Shown: in pieces, positions 24,392 through 31,800 of the stretch
How positions within the stretch are numbered: position 1 is the first letter of the stretch
Layout: every line of letters begins with the position of its first letter
Virus record (IMG/VR): IMGVR_UViG_3300032931_000509
Span: 1 to 39,542 of that record
Direction: 5' to 3' (one strand)
DNA: 39,542 bases
Source: a virus
Notes under the pieces: generated by a model
The model's input: only the letters and a program-made list of their open reading frames with translations
Database searches by the model: none
Told to the model about the DNA's origin: nothing
Program-made: the position numbers and the translations under genes

Positions 24392-24823
24392 TTACATCGG
24401 TGCCGGTGCATCTTCCGGCCCTTCATCCGCCAGCCATGTGGTCAGGGCAAATCCGCCGCTGAATGCCGTCGATACGACGTTGTAGAAAATGCCCCAGAAA
24501 TCGTAGCCTGATGGAACCGCGATCGGGCGAAGCCTGAACTGGTGAAGGACACCGACCGTTTCCAGCTGGGCGGGCAGGATAATCCCCGAATCGCCGATTA
24601 CGATTTCAGAGCCGCTGGCAAGACTTGCCGCCGTATCGACCCTGAACTCGATGCGAATTCCTTCCGTGCCGCCGGCGGCGATAACCGCCACCAAAGACTT
24701 TATAAGGTGCGGCTCCGACATGAACAGGTTGCGCGCGGCATCGCTGCCGAATGAATTTACTTTATCACTTACCACATCGACCGTGATAACCTGTATCTCA
24801 CTGAACGCTGTTAACTTATCCAT
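24392..24823 (-). CDS. Capsid cement/decoration protein (Bbp16-like)
   Basis: 143 aa from the ATG at 24823, chosen because GAGGT lies 9 nt upstream; an in-frame ATG at 24862 would add an atypical leader. The layout fits BPP-1 Bbp16-type capsid cement proteins: VSDKVNSFGSDAARNLFMSE, a sheet with GIRIEFRVDTAASLASGSEI, an IILPAQLETVG edge, and a final strand with FSGGFALTTWLADE. It lies immediately downstream of the major capsid gene. No signal peptide. The family assignment is by pattern only. Confidence 0.6.
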   Translation of the reverse strand: MDKLTAFSEIQVITVDVVSDKVNSFGSDAARNLFMSEPHLIKSLVAVIAAGGTEGIRIEFRVDTAASLASGSEIVIGDSGIILPAQLETVGVLHQFRLRPIAVPSGYDFWGIFYNVVSTAFSGGFALTTWLADEGPEDAPAPM

Positions 24824-24895
24824 TTTCTTTACCTCGAAAAAATATTGTTTTTGATTTTTCAAATAACGAAATTACAGCAACGGGTAAGCGCCCGT

Positions 24896-25948
24896 TTACG
24901 TTACCGTCGCCTCCGTCGAGGTCATCGAATCCCACCTGTGTACGGGTATTCCGCACAGGGTCAGAACTTCCGGCGCGTTCGGCTGCTCGGGCGTGTAGAA
25001 CACGTTGCCCTTCGAATTGTTCCGGTTCCTGATCTGCGTCCGGACGGTGGAATTGCAGTACCAGATGGCGTTTTCAAGGTCCGGCATTTGCTCGAGCGCG
25101 TGGATCGCCACTTCCTCATCGAACCCGAAGTCGTCGACGGAATCGATGGCGGAGGTCGATATATTGCAGATGCGCTGTACGTACCGGGCGTCTTCGACTG
25201 CCTGGCCCACTTCCGTCGTCAGCCAGTTCTGGACCGCCAGGTATTTGTTCGTACCGCCGATATCCGTCACGAATCCGTCGGCCACCGGATCGTTCCGGAT
25301 TCCAAAGCCGGTAATGGACTTGCCCGGCTGCTCGATTGACCCGGATGGCGGGGTAATCCCCGTCGGGTAAATCCAGTGGTATTTCAGGCTGCCGTGTCCG
25401 AGCAGGAGCAGCGACGCCTTATTGGCGGTCGCCGAGGCCGCACCGCCGGCGTTGTCGTGCACGTAGTCGCTGCTCAGCGCGTTGTAGTTGCTTCGCTTGA
25501 ACAGGCCTAACGGGCTCTTGCCGTCCGACCTCGTTCCGTACAAAAGGCTCGTGGATATGGCCTTGAGCATTCCTGCCGAGAACTGGCCGCACATCATGGC
25601 CCGTATTTGTGAGGCCGTTGAAGCGTTGCCCCTGGCCTTGTGCAGGATCATTCCCTTATCCGCCTGGAATATCGAGGCCATGTTTGCCGTAACTTCGCGG
25701 AACTGCGCGGTGATCGGCGCTTCGGCTGCTACGCCTTCGTTCCACATTCGCCAGGTTCCTACCGGCTGGTAATACTCGGTCGTCCCTTTGTGGCCCGAGC
25801 CGTCGTTGCACTCTTCCATGTGCACATCCGCGAAAATAGGAATTTGAGACGATAGTGTCTGGATCAGGTGGACCAGCCCGCCTTTCGGGTCCAGCAGTTG
25901 TGCCGCGGCCAATGCCGTGACGTAAGTTGATAAACTGTAAGTTGTCAT
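24896..25948 (-). CDS. Major capsid protein (BPP-1-like, HK97 fold)
   Basis: 350 aa. The N-terminal helix and E-loop-like region (LVHLIQTLSSQIPIFADV, then EYYQPVGTWRMWNEGV) lead to the conserved helix with AISTSLLYGTRSDGKSPLGLFKRSNY. Next comes a segment describing IYPTGITPPSG, then DARYVQRICNISTSAIDS, as in Bordetella phage BPP-1-type capsid proteins. It lies between scaffold and cement genes as expected. Translation starts behind a GGAG site that can be buried in a 9-bp stem (25952-25994). A small AACGGG/CCCGTT hairpin directly follows the stop, in the position of the T7 late terminator, but lacks a T-run. Confidence 0.85.
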   Translation of the reverse strand: MTTYSLSTYVTALAAAQLLDPKGGLVHLIQTLSSQIPIFADVHMEECNDGSGHKGTTEYYQPVGTWRMWNEGVAAEAPITAQFREVTANMASIFQADKGMILHKARGNASTASQIRAMMCGQFSAGMLKAISTSLLYGTRSDGKSPLGLFKRSNYNALSSDYVHDNAGGAASATANKASLLLLGHGSLKYHWIYPTGITPPSGSIEQPGKSITGFGIRNDPVADGFVTDIGGTNKYLAVQNWLTTEVGQAVEDARYVQRICNISTSAIDSVDDFGFDEEVAIHALEQMPDLENAIWYCNSTVRTQIRNRNNSKGNVFYTPEQPNAPEVLTLCGIPVHRWDSMTSTEATVT

Positions 25949-26133
25949 CTTTTACTCTCCAAATAAATAAATTGATTCTTGATTCGGAGAGTAATCTGTT
26001 ACTTACAGGCCCTCCTGACACTTAACGCTTGCTGAGCGCCGACCGCTTTGGCCGGTAAGCATCAGGCCCGGTTTGCACCGAGTAGTCTGAAATGATTTAC
26101 TTATTCAATAATTGCTATTTGCTGTTTTTCCCC
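25949..26133 (-). promoter_or_regulatory. Structured 185-nt leader of the major capsid gene
   Basis: This is the longest gap within the structural genes. Just before the capsid start, TTACTCTCC (25952-25960) and GGAGAGTAA (25986-25994) are perfect 9-nt inverted copies with a 25-nt loop, and the arm next to the ATG contains the ribosome-binding site. Upstream lie small hairpins (CGCT/AGCG around CAGCA; ACCG/CGGT around GCCAAAG) and a GCTATTTGCTG repeat. No clear promoter was found. A translational control or RNA-processing role for the most abundant virion protein is the likely reason for the structure. Confidence 0.55.
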
Positions 26134-26988
26134 TCACCACTTCGTTTGAGCGTTGCACGCATCGACTTCAGCCTGCAGAGTTGGTGTCATTCCTTTGGCG
26201 GCCGGTTTGGCGTTGCCATCGCCGGTGAGCATATTGGCGCCGATCATTTTCCTGCCTAACACGCAGTAAAGTCTCAGCATCGAAGGGTCGACCCCGCACG
26301 CACGCCACTTTGCCAGGTCGCCCGGCGAATCGAAAATATTAGCTTCTTTGAGCCTGACCTCAAGACCTTTGATCACCGTTCCATCTGGTTCGGTCCAGCC
26401 TGCCCAGAGTTTCGGGAACGCCTCAGCCCCGAGCGACTTCATCGCCGCGAACGCCATGCGCGGATTAACCAACATGTCATTGCCCGTCCAGTCCTTTCTC
26501 AACTGCTCGTCCTCTGTGCCGATCTGCCTGGTCTCGGCCTCGGCGGCCGCTTTGTGCTTTGCCAGCATCCCGGCGTTATAAGCGTCGTAAAAGCCCTTCG
26601 CATCTTCCTTCGGCACACCGGCCTTCGCGAATATCTCGCGGAACTGAGTTTCCATCGCCTCATCGTACTGCATTCCGGCCGGCAGGTCCGGCCTCTTGAA
26701 CTCGTATTCGGCGCCGGACTTCACCGCTCCCAGTTCAGCCTTGAGCGAGGCCCTGTACGCCGCCTTCTCGGCATCCGTGGCATCCTTGCCGGGTTTCTGT
26801 ATCACATTCTCCAGCCTCTTGCCGAGCGCTGACTTGGTATCTGCATGGACCTTGACGAACGATTGAAAATCCTTGATATCGTCGAAACACTTCGTATCTT
26901 TATGCTCGTCGCCGGCAAGAGCCTTCAGTGCCGAAGGATTGACGAACGTGCCGTCATCGTTCACATGATCTGATAAATTAAAATCCAT
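26134..26988 (-). CDS. Capsid scaffolding protein
   Basis: 284 aa from the ATG at 26988, preceded by GGGAG; a longer frame to 27108 would overlap the upstream gene in an Arg/Gly-rich, unlikely stretch. The protein is acidic and helical, rich in Ala, Lys, Asp and Glu, with a central helical block (AMETQFREIFAKAGVPKEDAKGFYDAYNAGM) as seen in scaffold proteins of podoviruses. It lies directly before the major capsid gene. A small C-terminal helix-rich end (PTLQAEVDACNAQ) may bind the coat. Confidence 0.7.
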   Translation of the reverse strand: MDFNLSDHVNDDGTFVNPSALKALAGDEHKDTKCFDDIKDFQSFVKVHADTKSALGKRLENVIQKPGKDATDAEKAAYRASLKAELGAVKSGAEYEFKRPDLPAGMQYDEAMETQFREIFAKAGVPKEDAKGFYDAYNAGMLAKHKAAAEAETRQIGTEDEQLRKDWTGNDMLVNPRMAFAAMKSLGAEAFPKLWAGWTEPDGTVIKGLEVRLKEANIFDSPGDLAKWRACGVDPSMLRLYCVLGRKMIGANMLTGDGNAKPAAKGMTPTLQAEVDACNAQTKW

Positions 26989-26999
26989 ATTTTTACTCC

Positions 27000-27329
27000 C
27001 TATTCTCTGAATCCTTCCAGTGTTTGCCTGGATACTTCTACGATGGGTTGCCTGGCCGCCGCCTGCTGTTCGGCCTCGATGACCGCCATCTCGTCGACCG
27101 GGCCGCACAAGGCCCGCGTATCGCGCAGGAAAGCATCTAATACGTATATTTCCATCACCGACTTCTGCCCGCCAATCGGAACATCGACCTCGCGGACGCG
27201 GCGCCTCATATCCGCCAGAACCTGCCGGCCGAACAGATTGGCCAGAAACGCCTGGTAATACGCTATCCGGGCATCTTTTGCCTGCTCCGGCGTCCTCTGG
27301 CTCTCTTTTGTTTCGTACCAGTTTGCCAT
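27000..27329 (-). CDS. Small head-module protein of unknown function
   Basis: 109 aa, helical (YYQAFLANLFGRQVLADMRR; EMAVIEAEQQAAARQ). Not recognised. A protein of this size often lies between portal and scaffold genes in T7- and BPP-1-like phages. There is no Shine-Dalgarno; an A/T repeat (27331-27350) abuts the start codon. Confidence 0.6.
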   Translation of the reverse strand: MANWYETKESQRTPEQAKDARIAYYQAFLANLFGRQVLADMRRRVREVDVPIGGQKSVMEIYVLDAFLRDTRALCGPVDEMAVIEAEQQAAARQPIVEVSRQTLEGFRE

Positions 27330-27330
27330 T

Positions 27331-27350
27331 TTCGATTTCTGATTTATGAT
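27331..27350. repeat. ATCATAAATCAGAAATCG repeat abutting a start codon
   Basis: Two to three units of the AAATCATAAATC family sit immediately before the ATG at 27329 on the minus strand, in place of a ribosome-binding site. Confidence 0.65.
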
Positions 27351-27374
27351 GGTTCGACTTCGCTCACCACAGGT

Positions 27375-27941
27375 TTATGATTGACGTTTTTTCCCCGGCT
27401 TCTCGGGTTCCGGTTCTTCTTTTGCAGACTCCGGCTTTGGTTCCGCCAGTTTTGCAACGGTTGCCTTCAGCTCGTCAATCTGTTTGGTCTGTTCGAGAAG
27501 GAGCTGGTTATTCAGTCGCTCGCGGAGCACGCCTTCAGGCAAGGTCGGCGACCTCTGCTCGGCTAACGACATCCCGGGCACCCGGATATCGAGATTCCAG
27601 CCCGGTACGGCCCTCGGCCTGCCGGTCAGGCTGTCGATCACTACCGTCCGGCCTGATTTCTCGCACAGATCCGTAATGAATTTCTGCGCCTGCTCCTTAG
27701 TCATCGTCGCCCGGTAAAGGATCTCACTCTTGGAGCCGAACTTACCCGTTTCAACGTCGAAAAAGTGCTCGAATCCTTTATTGAATTTGCCGTCTTTGCA
27801 TATGTAACGCCGGACATCGCGCTCGGACTGTACCTCGGCCGTCAATATGGCCTTCGGTATCTTCTGTTCGTTGAAATCCGGAATGTCCGGCTTCAATACT
27901 TCCACTTCCACTTCTTTAATTTGCTGATCTTGCTGATCCAT
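27375..27941 (-). CDS. Unknown charged head-module protein
   Basis: 188 aa. It has an acidic N-terminus (QQIKEVEVEVLKPD), a central globular part around YICKDGKFNKGFEHFFDVETG, a helix with TKQIDELKATVAKLAE (coiled coil) and a Pro/Glu/Lys-rich tail. Good ribosome-binding site (AAAGGA). It lies between portal and scaffold; a head-assembly role is likely by position only. Confidence 0.6.
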   Translation of the reverse strand: MDQQDQQIKEVEVEVLKPDIPDFNEQKIPKAILTAEVQSERDVRRYICKDGKFNKGFEHFFDVETGKFGSKSEILYRATMTKEQAQKFITDLCEKSGRTVVIDSLTGRPRAVPGWNLDIRVPGMSLAEQRSPTLPEGVLRERLNNQLLLEQTKQIDELKATVAKLAEPKPESAKEEPEPEKPGKKRQS

Positions 27942-27957
27942 ACTATTGTCCTTTCCG

Positions 27958-28020
27958 GGTTCACGGTTCAGGGTTCACTGTTTAACCATTAAACCGTTGA
28001 ACCGTTGAACCATTGAACCT
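27958..28020. repeat. GGTTCACGGTTCAGG / CGTTGAACCG repeat array
   Basis: About seven degenerate 8-9 nt units of the GTTCAA family fill the 102-nt gap between the genes at 27941 and 28044. Inverted units (TTAACCATT, AACCGTTGAACC) make it partly self-complementary. Confidence 0.75.
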
Positions 28021-28043
28021 CTTTTTATATTTCTCGATTTTTG

Positions 28044-28280
28044 TTATCCGGCCAGACTGCCCTTACCACCCAGCTTTATCATCCCGCTTTTAGCCATTAT
28101 GATCGGGCTCGGCGGGTTAACCTCTAACTCGATGCCTATTTGCGCCCTGATACCGACGAGCATGTTCTTTCCGTTTTTTTTCTTAACTTCATAACTGACC
28201 CCGGCAATAGCCCCGCTGTTAGCCAAATGGTTGATCATCGCCATCGCCGCGTAACCATCCTGTGGTAAATTTATTGCCAT
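28044..28280 (-). CDS. Small unknown protein
   Basis: 78 aa, not recognised. Contains a short N-terminal helix (GYAAMAMINHLANSGAIAG) and a beta-rich remainder (SYEVKKKNGKNMLVGIRAQIGIELEV). AGGGA precedes the start. It is 8 nt from the next upstream gene and clearly in the same operon. Confidence 0.55.
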   Translation of the reverse strand: MAINLPQDGYAAMAMINHLANSGAIAGVSYEVKKKNGKNMLVGIRAQIGIELEVNPPSPIIMAKSGMIKLGGKGSLAG

Positions 28281-28288
28281 AACTATCC

Positions 28289-28738
28289 CTAAGTCACTGT
28301 TTCCTGGTTGTTTTTTATGTCATCATCAATACAAATATCAGTACCGGCAAAACTACCAATACCCTTCGGCTCTTTGCATTCCTTTTTATCCCACCACCAG
28401 GCCATTAATTGATTGTAAGCCAGACTGTTCATCCAAATACTTATATAATTCTTCTTGAAAAGGTGCTTATTCACCAGGTACTCATTCACCATTTGCATCA
28501 GAACATAACCGCACAACCTATTATCATCCACACCATCGATATTCGTCGTAGAGATATTCACCATGCGTGCGACACATTTATCGAAACAATAAAAAAGGTA
28601 CACCGATGTTTTATTCGGAGTCTTGCTCACGACCTGTCCCATTCCAAAGTCGGCATTACCCTGTGCGTTATCGAATACATCAGGCTTATCCAAAGAGTTG
28701 AATTTTTCATCTTTATTTATTTTATCGTAATCTATCAT
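28289..28738 (-). CDS. Unknown protein coupled to the portal gene
   Basis: 149 aa, not recognised. Its start overlaps the portal stop by 4 nt (ATGA). It is A/T-rich and Asn/Asp/Lys-rich compared with the portal gene, with aromatic and Cys residues (YLFYCFDKCVARMVN; AWWWDKKECKE). The composition suggests a later insertion between portal and scaffold. Confidence 0.6.
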   Translation of the reverse strand: MIDYDKINKDEKFNSLDKPDVFDNAQGNADFGMGQVVSKTPNKTSVYLFYCFDKCVARMVNISTTNIDGVDDNRLCGYVLMQMVNEYLVNKHLFKKNYISIWMNSLAYNQLMAWWWDKKECKEPKGIGSFAGTDICIDDDIKNNQETVT

Positions 28739-30489
28739 ACAACGCTCCCCGCCAATTGAGCCGCCGGGCTGTTCGGGTCCACGGCGTCCTTAGTGACCGC
28801 AGGAACCATCTTCGCCGCCCGCTCGGCCATTTCCAGCTGCTCCTTCTGCTGCTGCTTTGCCGCCAGCTCCGCGTCGATTTTTGCCAGCTCCTCATCGCTC
28901 TTGAGCTCATCCATCGGCATTCCCCTGCTCAGCAGTGCCCGCTCCAGGAACATCCGCTCTTTGACAATCATCGCCGAGCCCGGGAATGTCTGGTTGCACG
29001 CCGTTGCGAATTCCAGCTGATCGATAGTCGATTTGCTCTGCGGCAGAGACCTCTTGAGCCTTGCAAGCTCACCGTTGTAACGGTTTTTAATCATTATCTT
29101 CCTTTTCCCGCCGTCAGCCGCCGGCATTCCCTTTTCAGCCATATAATCAAGCAGCTCATCGGGCGGATCCGGCATTCTGCCGGCCTGGTCCTCAAACTGC
29201 CAGATCGCGTTAGTCGCCGGCTCCAGGCAGTCATCCTCATTGGCCCGGATAACCGGCCCCATCATCCTGAGCATTTCGGCCAACATCTGGTATATCTCAC
29301 CTAATGTTTTAACCGTACTTTCTCGCCGGGTCAGCATTTCAAGGAACGATACGAAAAATATATCATTCACGGCTTTGTCGCTCTTACTGATCTGCTCGAC
29401 CGCCCCTCTCAGGTCGATCTTGGTCGTCAGGAACTCCAGCACATCGTCGCCTTTGTTCAGGAGTGTCGTAGACCCGGGGTTCAGCCTGCTCTTCCTAATA
29501 GCATCAATCAGCGATCCGCTTGCCTTCCTGGGCGGATCGACCATCATATCCGATCCCCGCATCTCGTTCTTATTGTACAGGTTGCCTTTCGTCGCCGCGG
29601 TCAGCGCGTACCCGGCCAATGAAATCGGGTAGCCCGATGATGTCGGCGTTCCGAACCTTACATTGATCGGCCTGGTCGTCGCTCCCTTCTTTTCCAGCAC
29701 CCACTTGTCCTTCGCAGTCGTCTTGTCGGAATACTTCAAAATGTAGAACGAAATGTACGGCAGGTCGGTAGTATCCACCATGCCCGGCCTGGCCGAACCG
29801 TTGGGATAAACAGCGTGGATGAATTTGTGTTCCGTAAACGGGTTCTTCTTTTCCTCGCCCCTGGCCTCCGTGACAATCGATGGCGGCAGCACCTCGTCCC
29901 CGAATTTCTCCAGCATCTGCCTCGCCGTCATCGTCACATCGAAATGGTCGATATCGATCTCACCGTTCATATCCACTGCGATATAATGAGTCCGCGGGTC
30001 CCGGTTCCTGAAAATCACCCTGCCCTTCAAAAGGTCTTGTTCGGTAGTCATGCACCCGATAGTTATCGCAGCATCTTTCATGCACTCCGGGTATTCCCGG
30101 TAGAACGTCGACTGGTCGTAACCGTAGCTCACCTGCTCGGCCGCTTCCTGCATGTATTTTTTTATCGAATCGGACTTCATGAGCGATTTCTTCGGCGCCT
30201 CGAACGAAAGCCACCATTCATCGCCCGCGTTCTTCTCGACGGTCATGCCCGTAAACCCGATAGCGAACTTCCGAACCGCGGCCGCGGGATTCTCATCGTA
30301 AACAGAGACGCCGAAATCCTCGCCCGGCTTGATAGTCTGGGCCATATCGTACCGGATCGGCTGGAATAATTTATCCTCGACGTCCCACAGCGGCTCGTGG
30401 GTTTTCCTGATCTCGATTACCCGGTCGTGCTGCTTGAGAATGAAATCGGCCAGGCCATCGTCATCGTATTTTCGCCAGTCAAAGGACAT
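28735..30489 (-). CDS. Portal (head-tail connector) protein
   Basis: 584 aa, the usual length for T7/BPP-1-type connectors. It opens with an N-terminal helix HDRVIEIRKTHEPLWDVEDK. The wing has strands such as VIFRNRDPRTHYIAVD and a KFIHAVYPNG segment. The stem and crown helices include NDIFFVSFLEMLTRRESTVKTLGEIYQML. The C-terminus is helical and Gln/Glu/Lys-rich (AELAAKQQQKEQLEMAE). It forms the dodecameric DNA channel docking with terminase and with the gp11-like adaptor. The start lies directly after an A/T repeat whose AGGAAATC supplies a weak ribosome-binding site. Confidence 0.85.
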   Translation of the reverse strand: MSFDWRKYDDDGLADFILKQHDRVIEIRKTHEPLWDVEDKLFQPIRYDMAQTIKPGEDFGVSVYDENPAAAVRKFAIGFTGMTVEKNAGDEWWLSFEAPKKSLMKSDSIKKYMQEAAEQVSYGYDQSTFYREYPECMKDAAITIGCMTTEQDLLKGRVIFRNRDPRTHYIAVDMNGEIDIDHFDVTMTARQMLEKFGDEVLPPSIVTEARGEEKKNPFTEHKFIHAVYPNGSARPGMVDTTDLPYISFYILKYSDKTTAKDKWVLEKKGATTRPINVRFGTPTSSGYPISLAGYALTAATKGNLYNKNEMRGSDMMVDPPRKASGSLIDAIRKSRLNPGSTTLLNKGDDVLEFLTTKIDLRGAVEQISKSDKAVNDIFFVSFLEMLTRRESTVKTLGEIYQMLAEMLRMMGPVIRANEDDCLEPATNAIWQFEDQAGRMPDPPDELLDYMAEKGMPAADGGKRKIMIKNRYNGELARLKRSLPQSKSTIDQLEFATACNQTFPGSAMIVKERMFLERALLSRGMPMDELKSDEELAKIDAELAAKQQQKEQLEMAERAAKMVPAVTKDAVDPNSPAAQLAGSVV

Positions 30490-30490
30490 T

Positions 30491-30512
30491 TATGATTTCC
30501 TATTTATTATTT
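30491..30512. repeat. AATAGGAAATCATAAAT repeat at the portal start
   Basis: On the minus strand the stop of the upstream gene and the start of the portal gene are both embedded in this A/T repeat. The same AAATAGGAAATCATAAAT string precedes the small terminase start. Confidence 0.7.
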
Positions 30513-30863
30513 CAAAAACCCTTGCATATCCTTCAAACTCTGTATCGCGTGCTCCAGCCTTTCAATAACCGCCGAAGCATTCTGTTTGGCATCGTTCTTT
30601 TGACTTTGATATAATTTTATTTGCTCGCATAACCGGCTATTTAGCAGATTTATTTGGTTTTGTGTTTTCTTTTTCTCATCCAACAAATTACGCAATTGTT
30701 CTATCGATCTTTGGTCAGTCTTATGATTCCCCTCGTACTGCCATATAGTGTATTTATATACACCTAATTTTCCTTTGTAATGTATCCAAACAACCAATCC
30801 GCCAACCAAAAGACCAATAATTAATTGCATGAATCCGGTAAGATATGTCAATTGTTCGTTCAT
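30507..30863 (-). CDS. Membrane-anchored coiled-coil protein
   Basis: 118 aa: one N-terminal membrane span (FMQLIIGLLVGGLVVWIHY), then a long Gln/Lys-rich coiled coil. This is the layout of inner-membrane spanins and of some superinfection-exclusion proteins, but the place, between terminase and portal, is not that of a lysis gene. It overlaps the next upstream gene by 4 nt. The function is open. Confidence 0.55.
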   Translation of the reverse strand: MNEQLTYLTGFMQLIIGLLVGGLVVWIHYKGKLGVYKYTIWQYEGNHKTDQRSIEQLRNLLDEKKKTQNQINLLNSRLCEQIKLYQSQKNDAKQNASAVIERLEHAIQSLKDMQGFLK

Positions 30864-31057
30864 ATTGATTCCTCATGCAGGATACATCCAAAACCCTTAT
30901 CAGTTCTAAAATAACTGCCGTAATCATCGTCTGCGCCATACAATACTATCTTGTCGGGAAGTCCATCCGCTATGACTTTGGGATGTTCGCAATCCCTGGC
31001 CTCGCCAGTGCCTTTCCAATATTTACAAGTCCCGCATTTCTTCATATCAATCTGCAT
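30860..31057 (-). CDS. Small Cys-rich protein with CGTCxYW motif
   Basis: 65 aa. The CGTCKYWKG motif and two further Cys residues suggest a small metal site. The protein at 36638-36877 has the same motif (CGTCAFWKK), so the two probably belong to one small phage family. The reading frame overlaps both neighbours. Confidence 0.55.
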   Translation of the reverse strand: MQIDMKKCGTCKYWKGTGEARDCEHPKVIADGLPDKIVLYGADDDYGSYFRTDKGFGCILHEESI

Positions 31058-31559
31058 CTATTTTCGTTCCAATCAGTACCCAGTCGTCACTGAAAAGTTT
31101 CTTACACAACCCACAGCACAAATCATGCCCCTTAATACCAAATCCGTATATGACACAGGCATACTTGCCGCTGTCATACTCTTTATTCACGCATTTGGCA
31201 TCCTCGCATACCGGGCAAGTCAAAAAGAACGGCTCATTTACATCTATCGACTTCCTGCCGCACAATGCGTAAGCTACGTTTTCTACATTTCTGAAATTGT
31301 ATTGTCCCCAATTTATATAGTTCGGCTCGATAAATTCAATTTCTATACCACAATCAACACAGTATGGCCGGTAATTTAATCTAACTTTCGCGCCTACGCG
31401 ACGTTCCATTGTTACCGGGTCACATTTATATACAATGTATTGATGTTTACATTCAATCTCTGGGTTTATTGACCCACCAAAAAAGTAATAAGCCCAACAA
31501 CCTAATGTAACACTGAGAAATACTATCATTGAAAATATAAGACTATCTCTGTTTATCAT
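31047..31559 (-). CDS. Membrane protein with Cys-rich (zinc-ribbon-like) domains
   Basis: 170 aa. Residues ~8-27 are a membrane span (LIFSMIVFLSVTLGCWAYYF). The rest has paired Cys motifs (YCVDCGIE; CPVCEDAKC; DLCCGLCKK) typical of zinc-binding folds. Not recognised. It is A/T-rich and lies with other small non-structural genes between terminase and portal, so it is a possible moron. Confidence 0.55.
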   Translation of the reverse strand: MINRDSLIFSMIVFLSVTLGCWAYYFFGGSINPEIECKHQYIVYKCDPVTMERRVGAKVRLNYRPYCVDCGIEIEFIEPNYINWGQYNFRNVENVAYALCGRKSIDVNEPFFLTCPVCEDAKCVNKEYDSGKYACVIYGFGIKGHDLCCGLCKKLFSDDWVLIGTKIDAD

Positions 31560-31566
31560 TCCTTAA

Positions 31567-31599
31567 CCTCTGTGCTCTCTGTTTTCTCTGTGGCTAAAT
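31567..31599. repeat. CTCTGTG-family repeat
   Basis: Degenerate copy of the 9-nt period repeat ending CTGTGGCTAAATTT, directly after the stop of the gene ending at 31600. Confidence 0.7.
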
Positions 31600-31800
31600 T
31601 TATAAAGTCTTTGAAAACCCCACCTGCCCGACCGGCTTCTGCAGGCTCGGAATCGATATCCGGGACAGTTCGCGGTTCATCTGCACCCGCCGCCGCCTCT
31701 CCTGCTCGTCCAGTACGGCCTTATTAATCTCCGGCTCGACTCTCATCGCCGGCTGAGCCTGCTGGGCCGGCGGTCTATCATTTCCAAACGCCATAATCAA
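31600..31800 (-). CDS. Small protein following the large terminase
   Basis: 66 aa, hydrophilic: Pro/Gln-rich start (RPPAQQAQPA), then a basic helix (EQERRRRVQMNRELSRIS). A short Pro/Arg-rich protein is common between terminase and portal in podoviruses. Its start overlaps the terminase stop by 4 nt; an ATG two codons later (31794) is an alternative. Confidence 0.6.
   Translation of the reverse strand: MIMAFGNDRPPAQQAQPAMRVEPEINKAVLDEQERRRRVQMNRELSRISIPSLQKPVGQVGFSKTL

Noticed and set aside
24879-24898. Terminator directly after the major capsid gene
   Set aside because: AACGGG/CCCGTT gives only a 6-bp stem and no T-run follows; noted in the capsid entry but not called.
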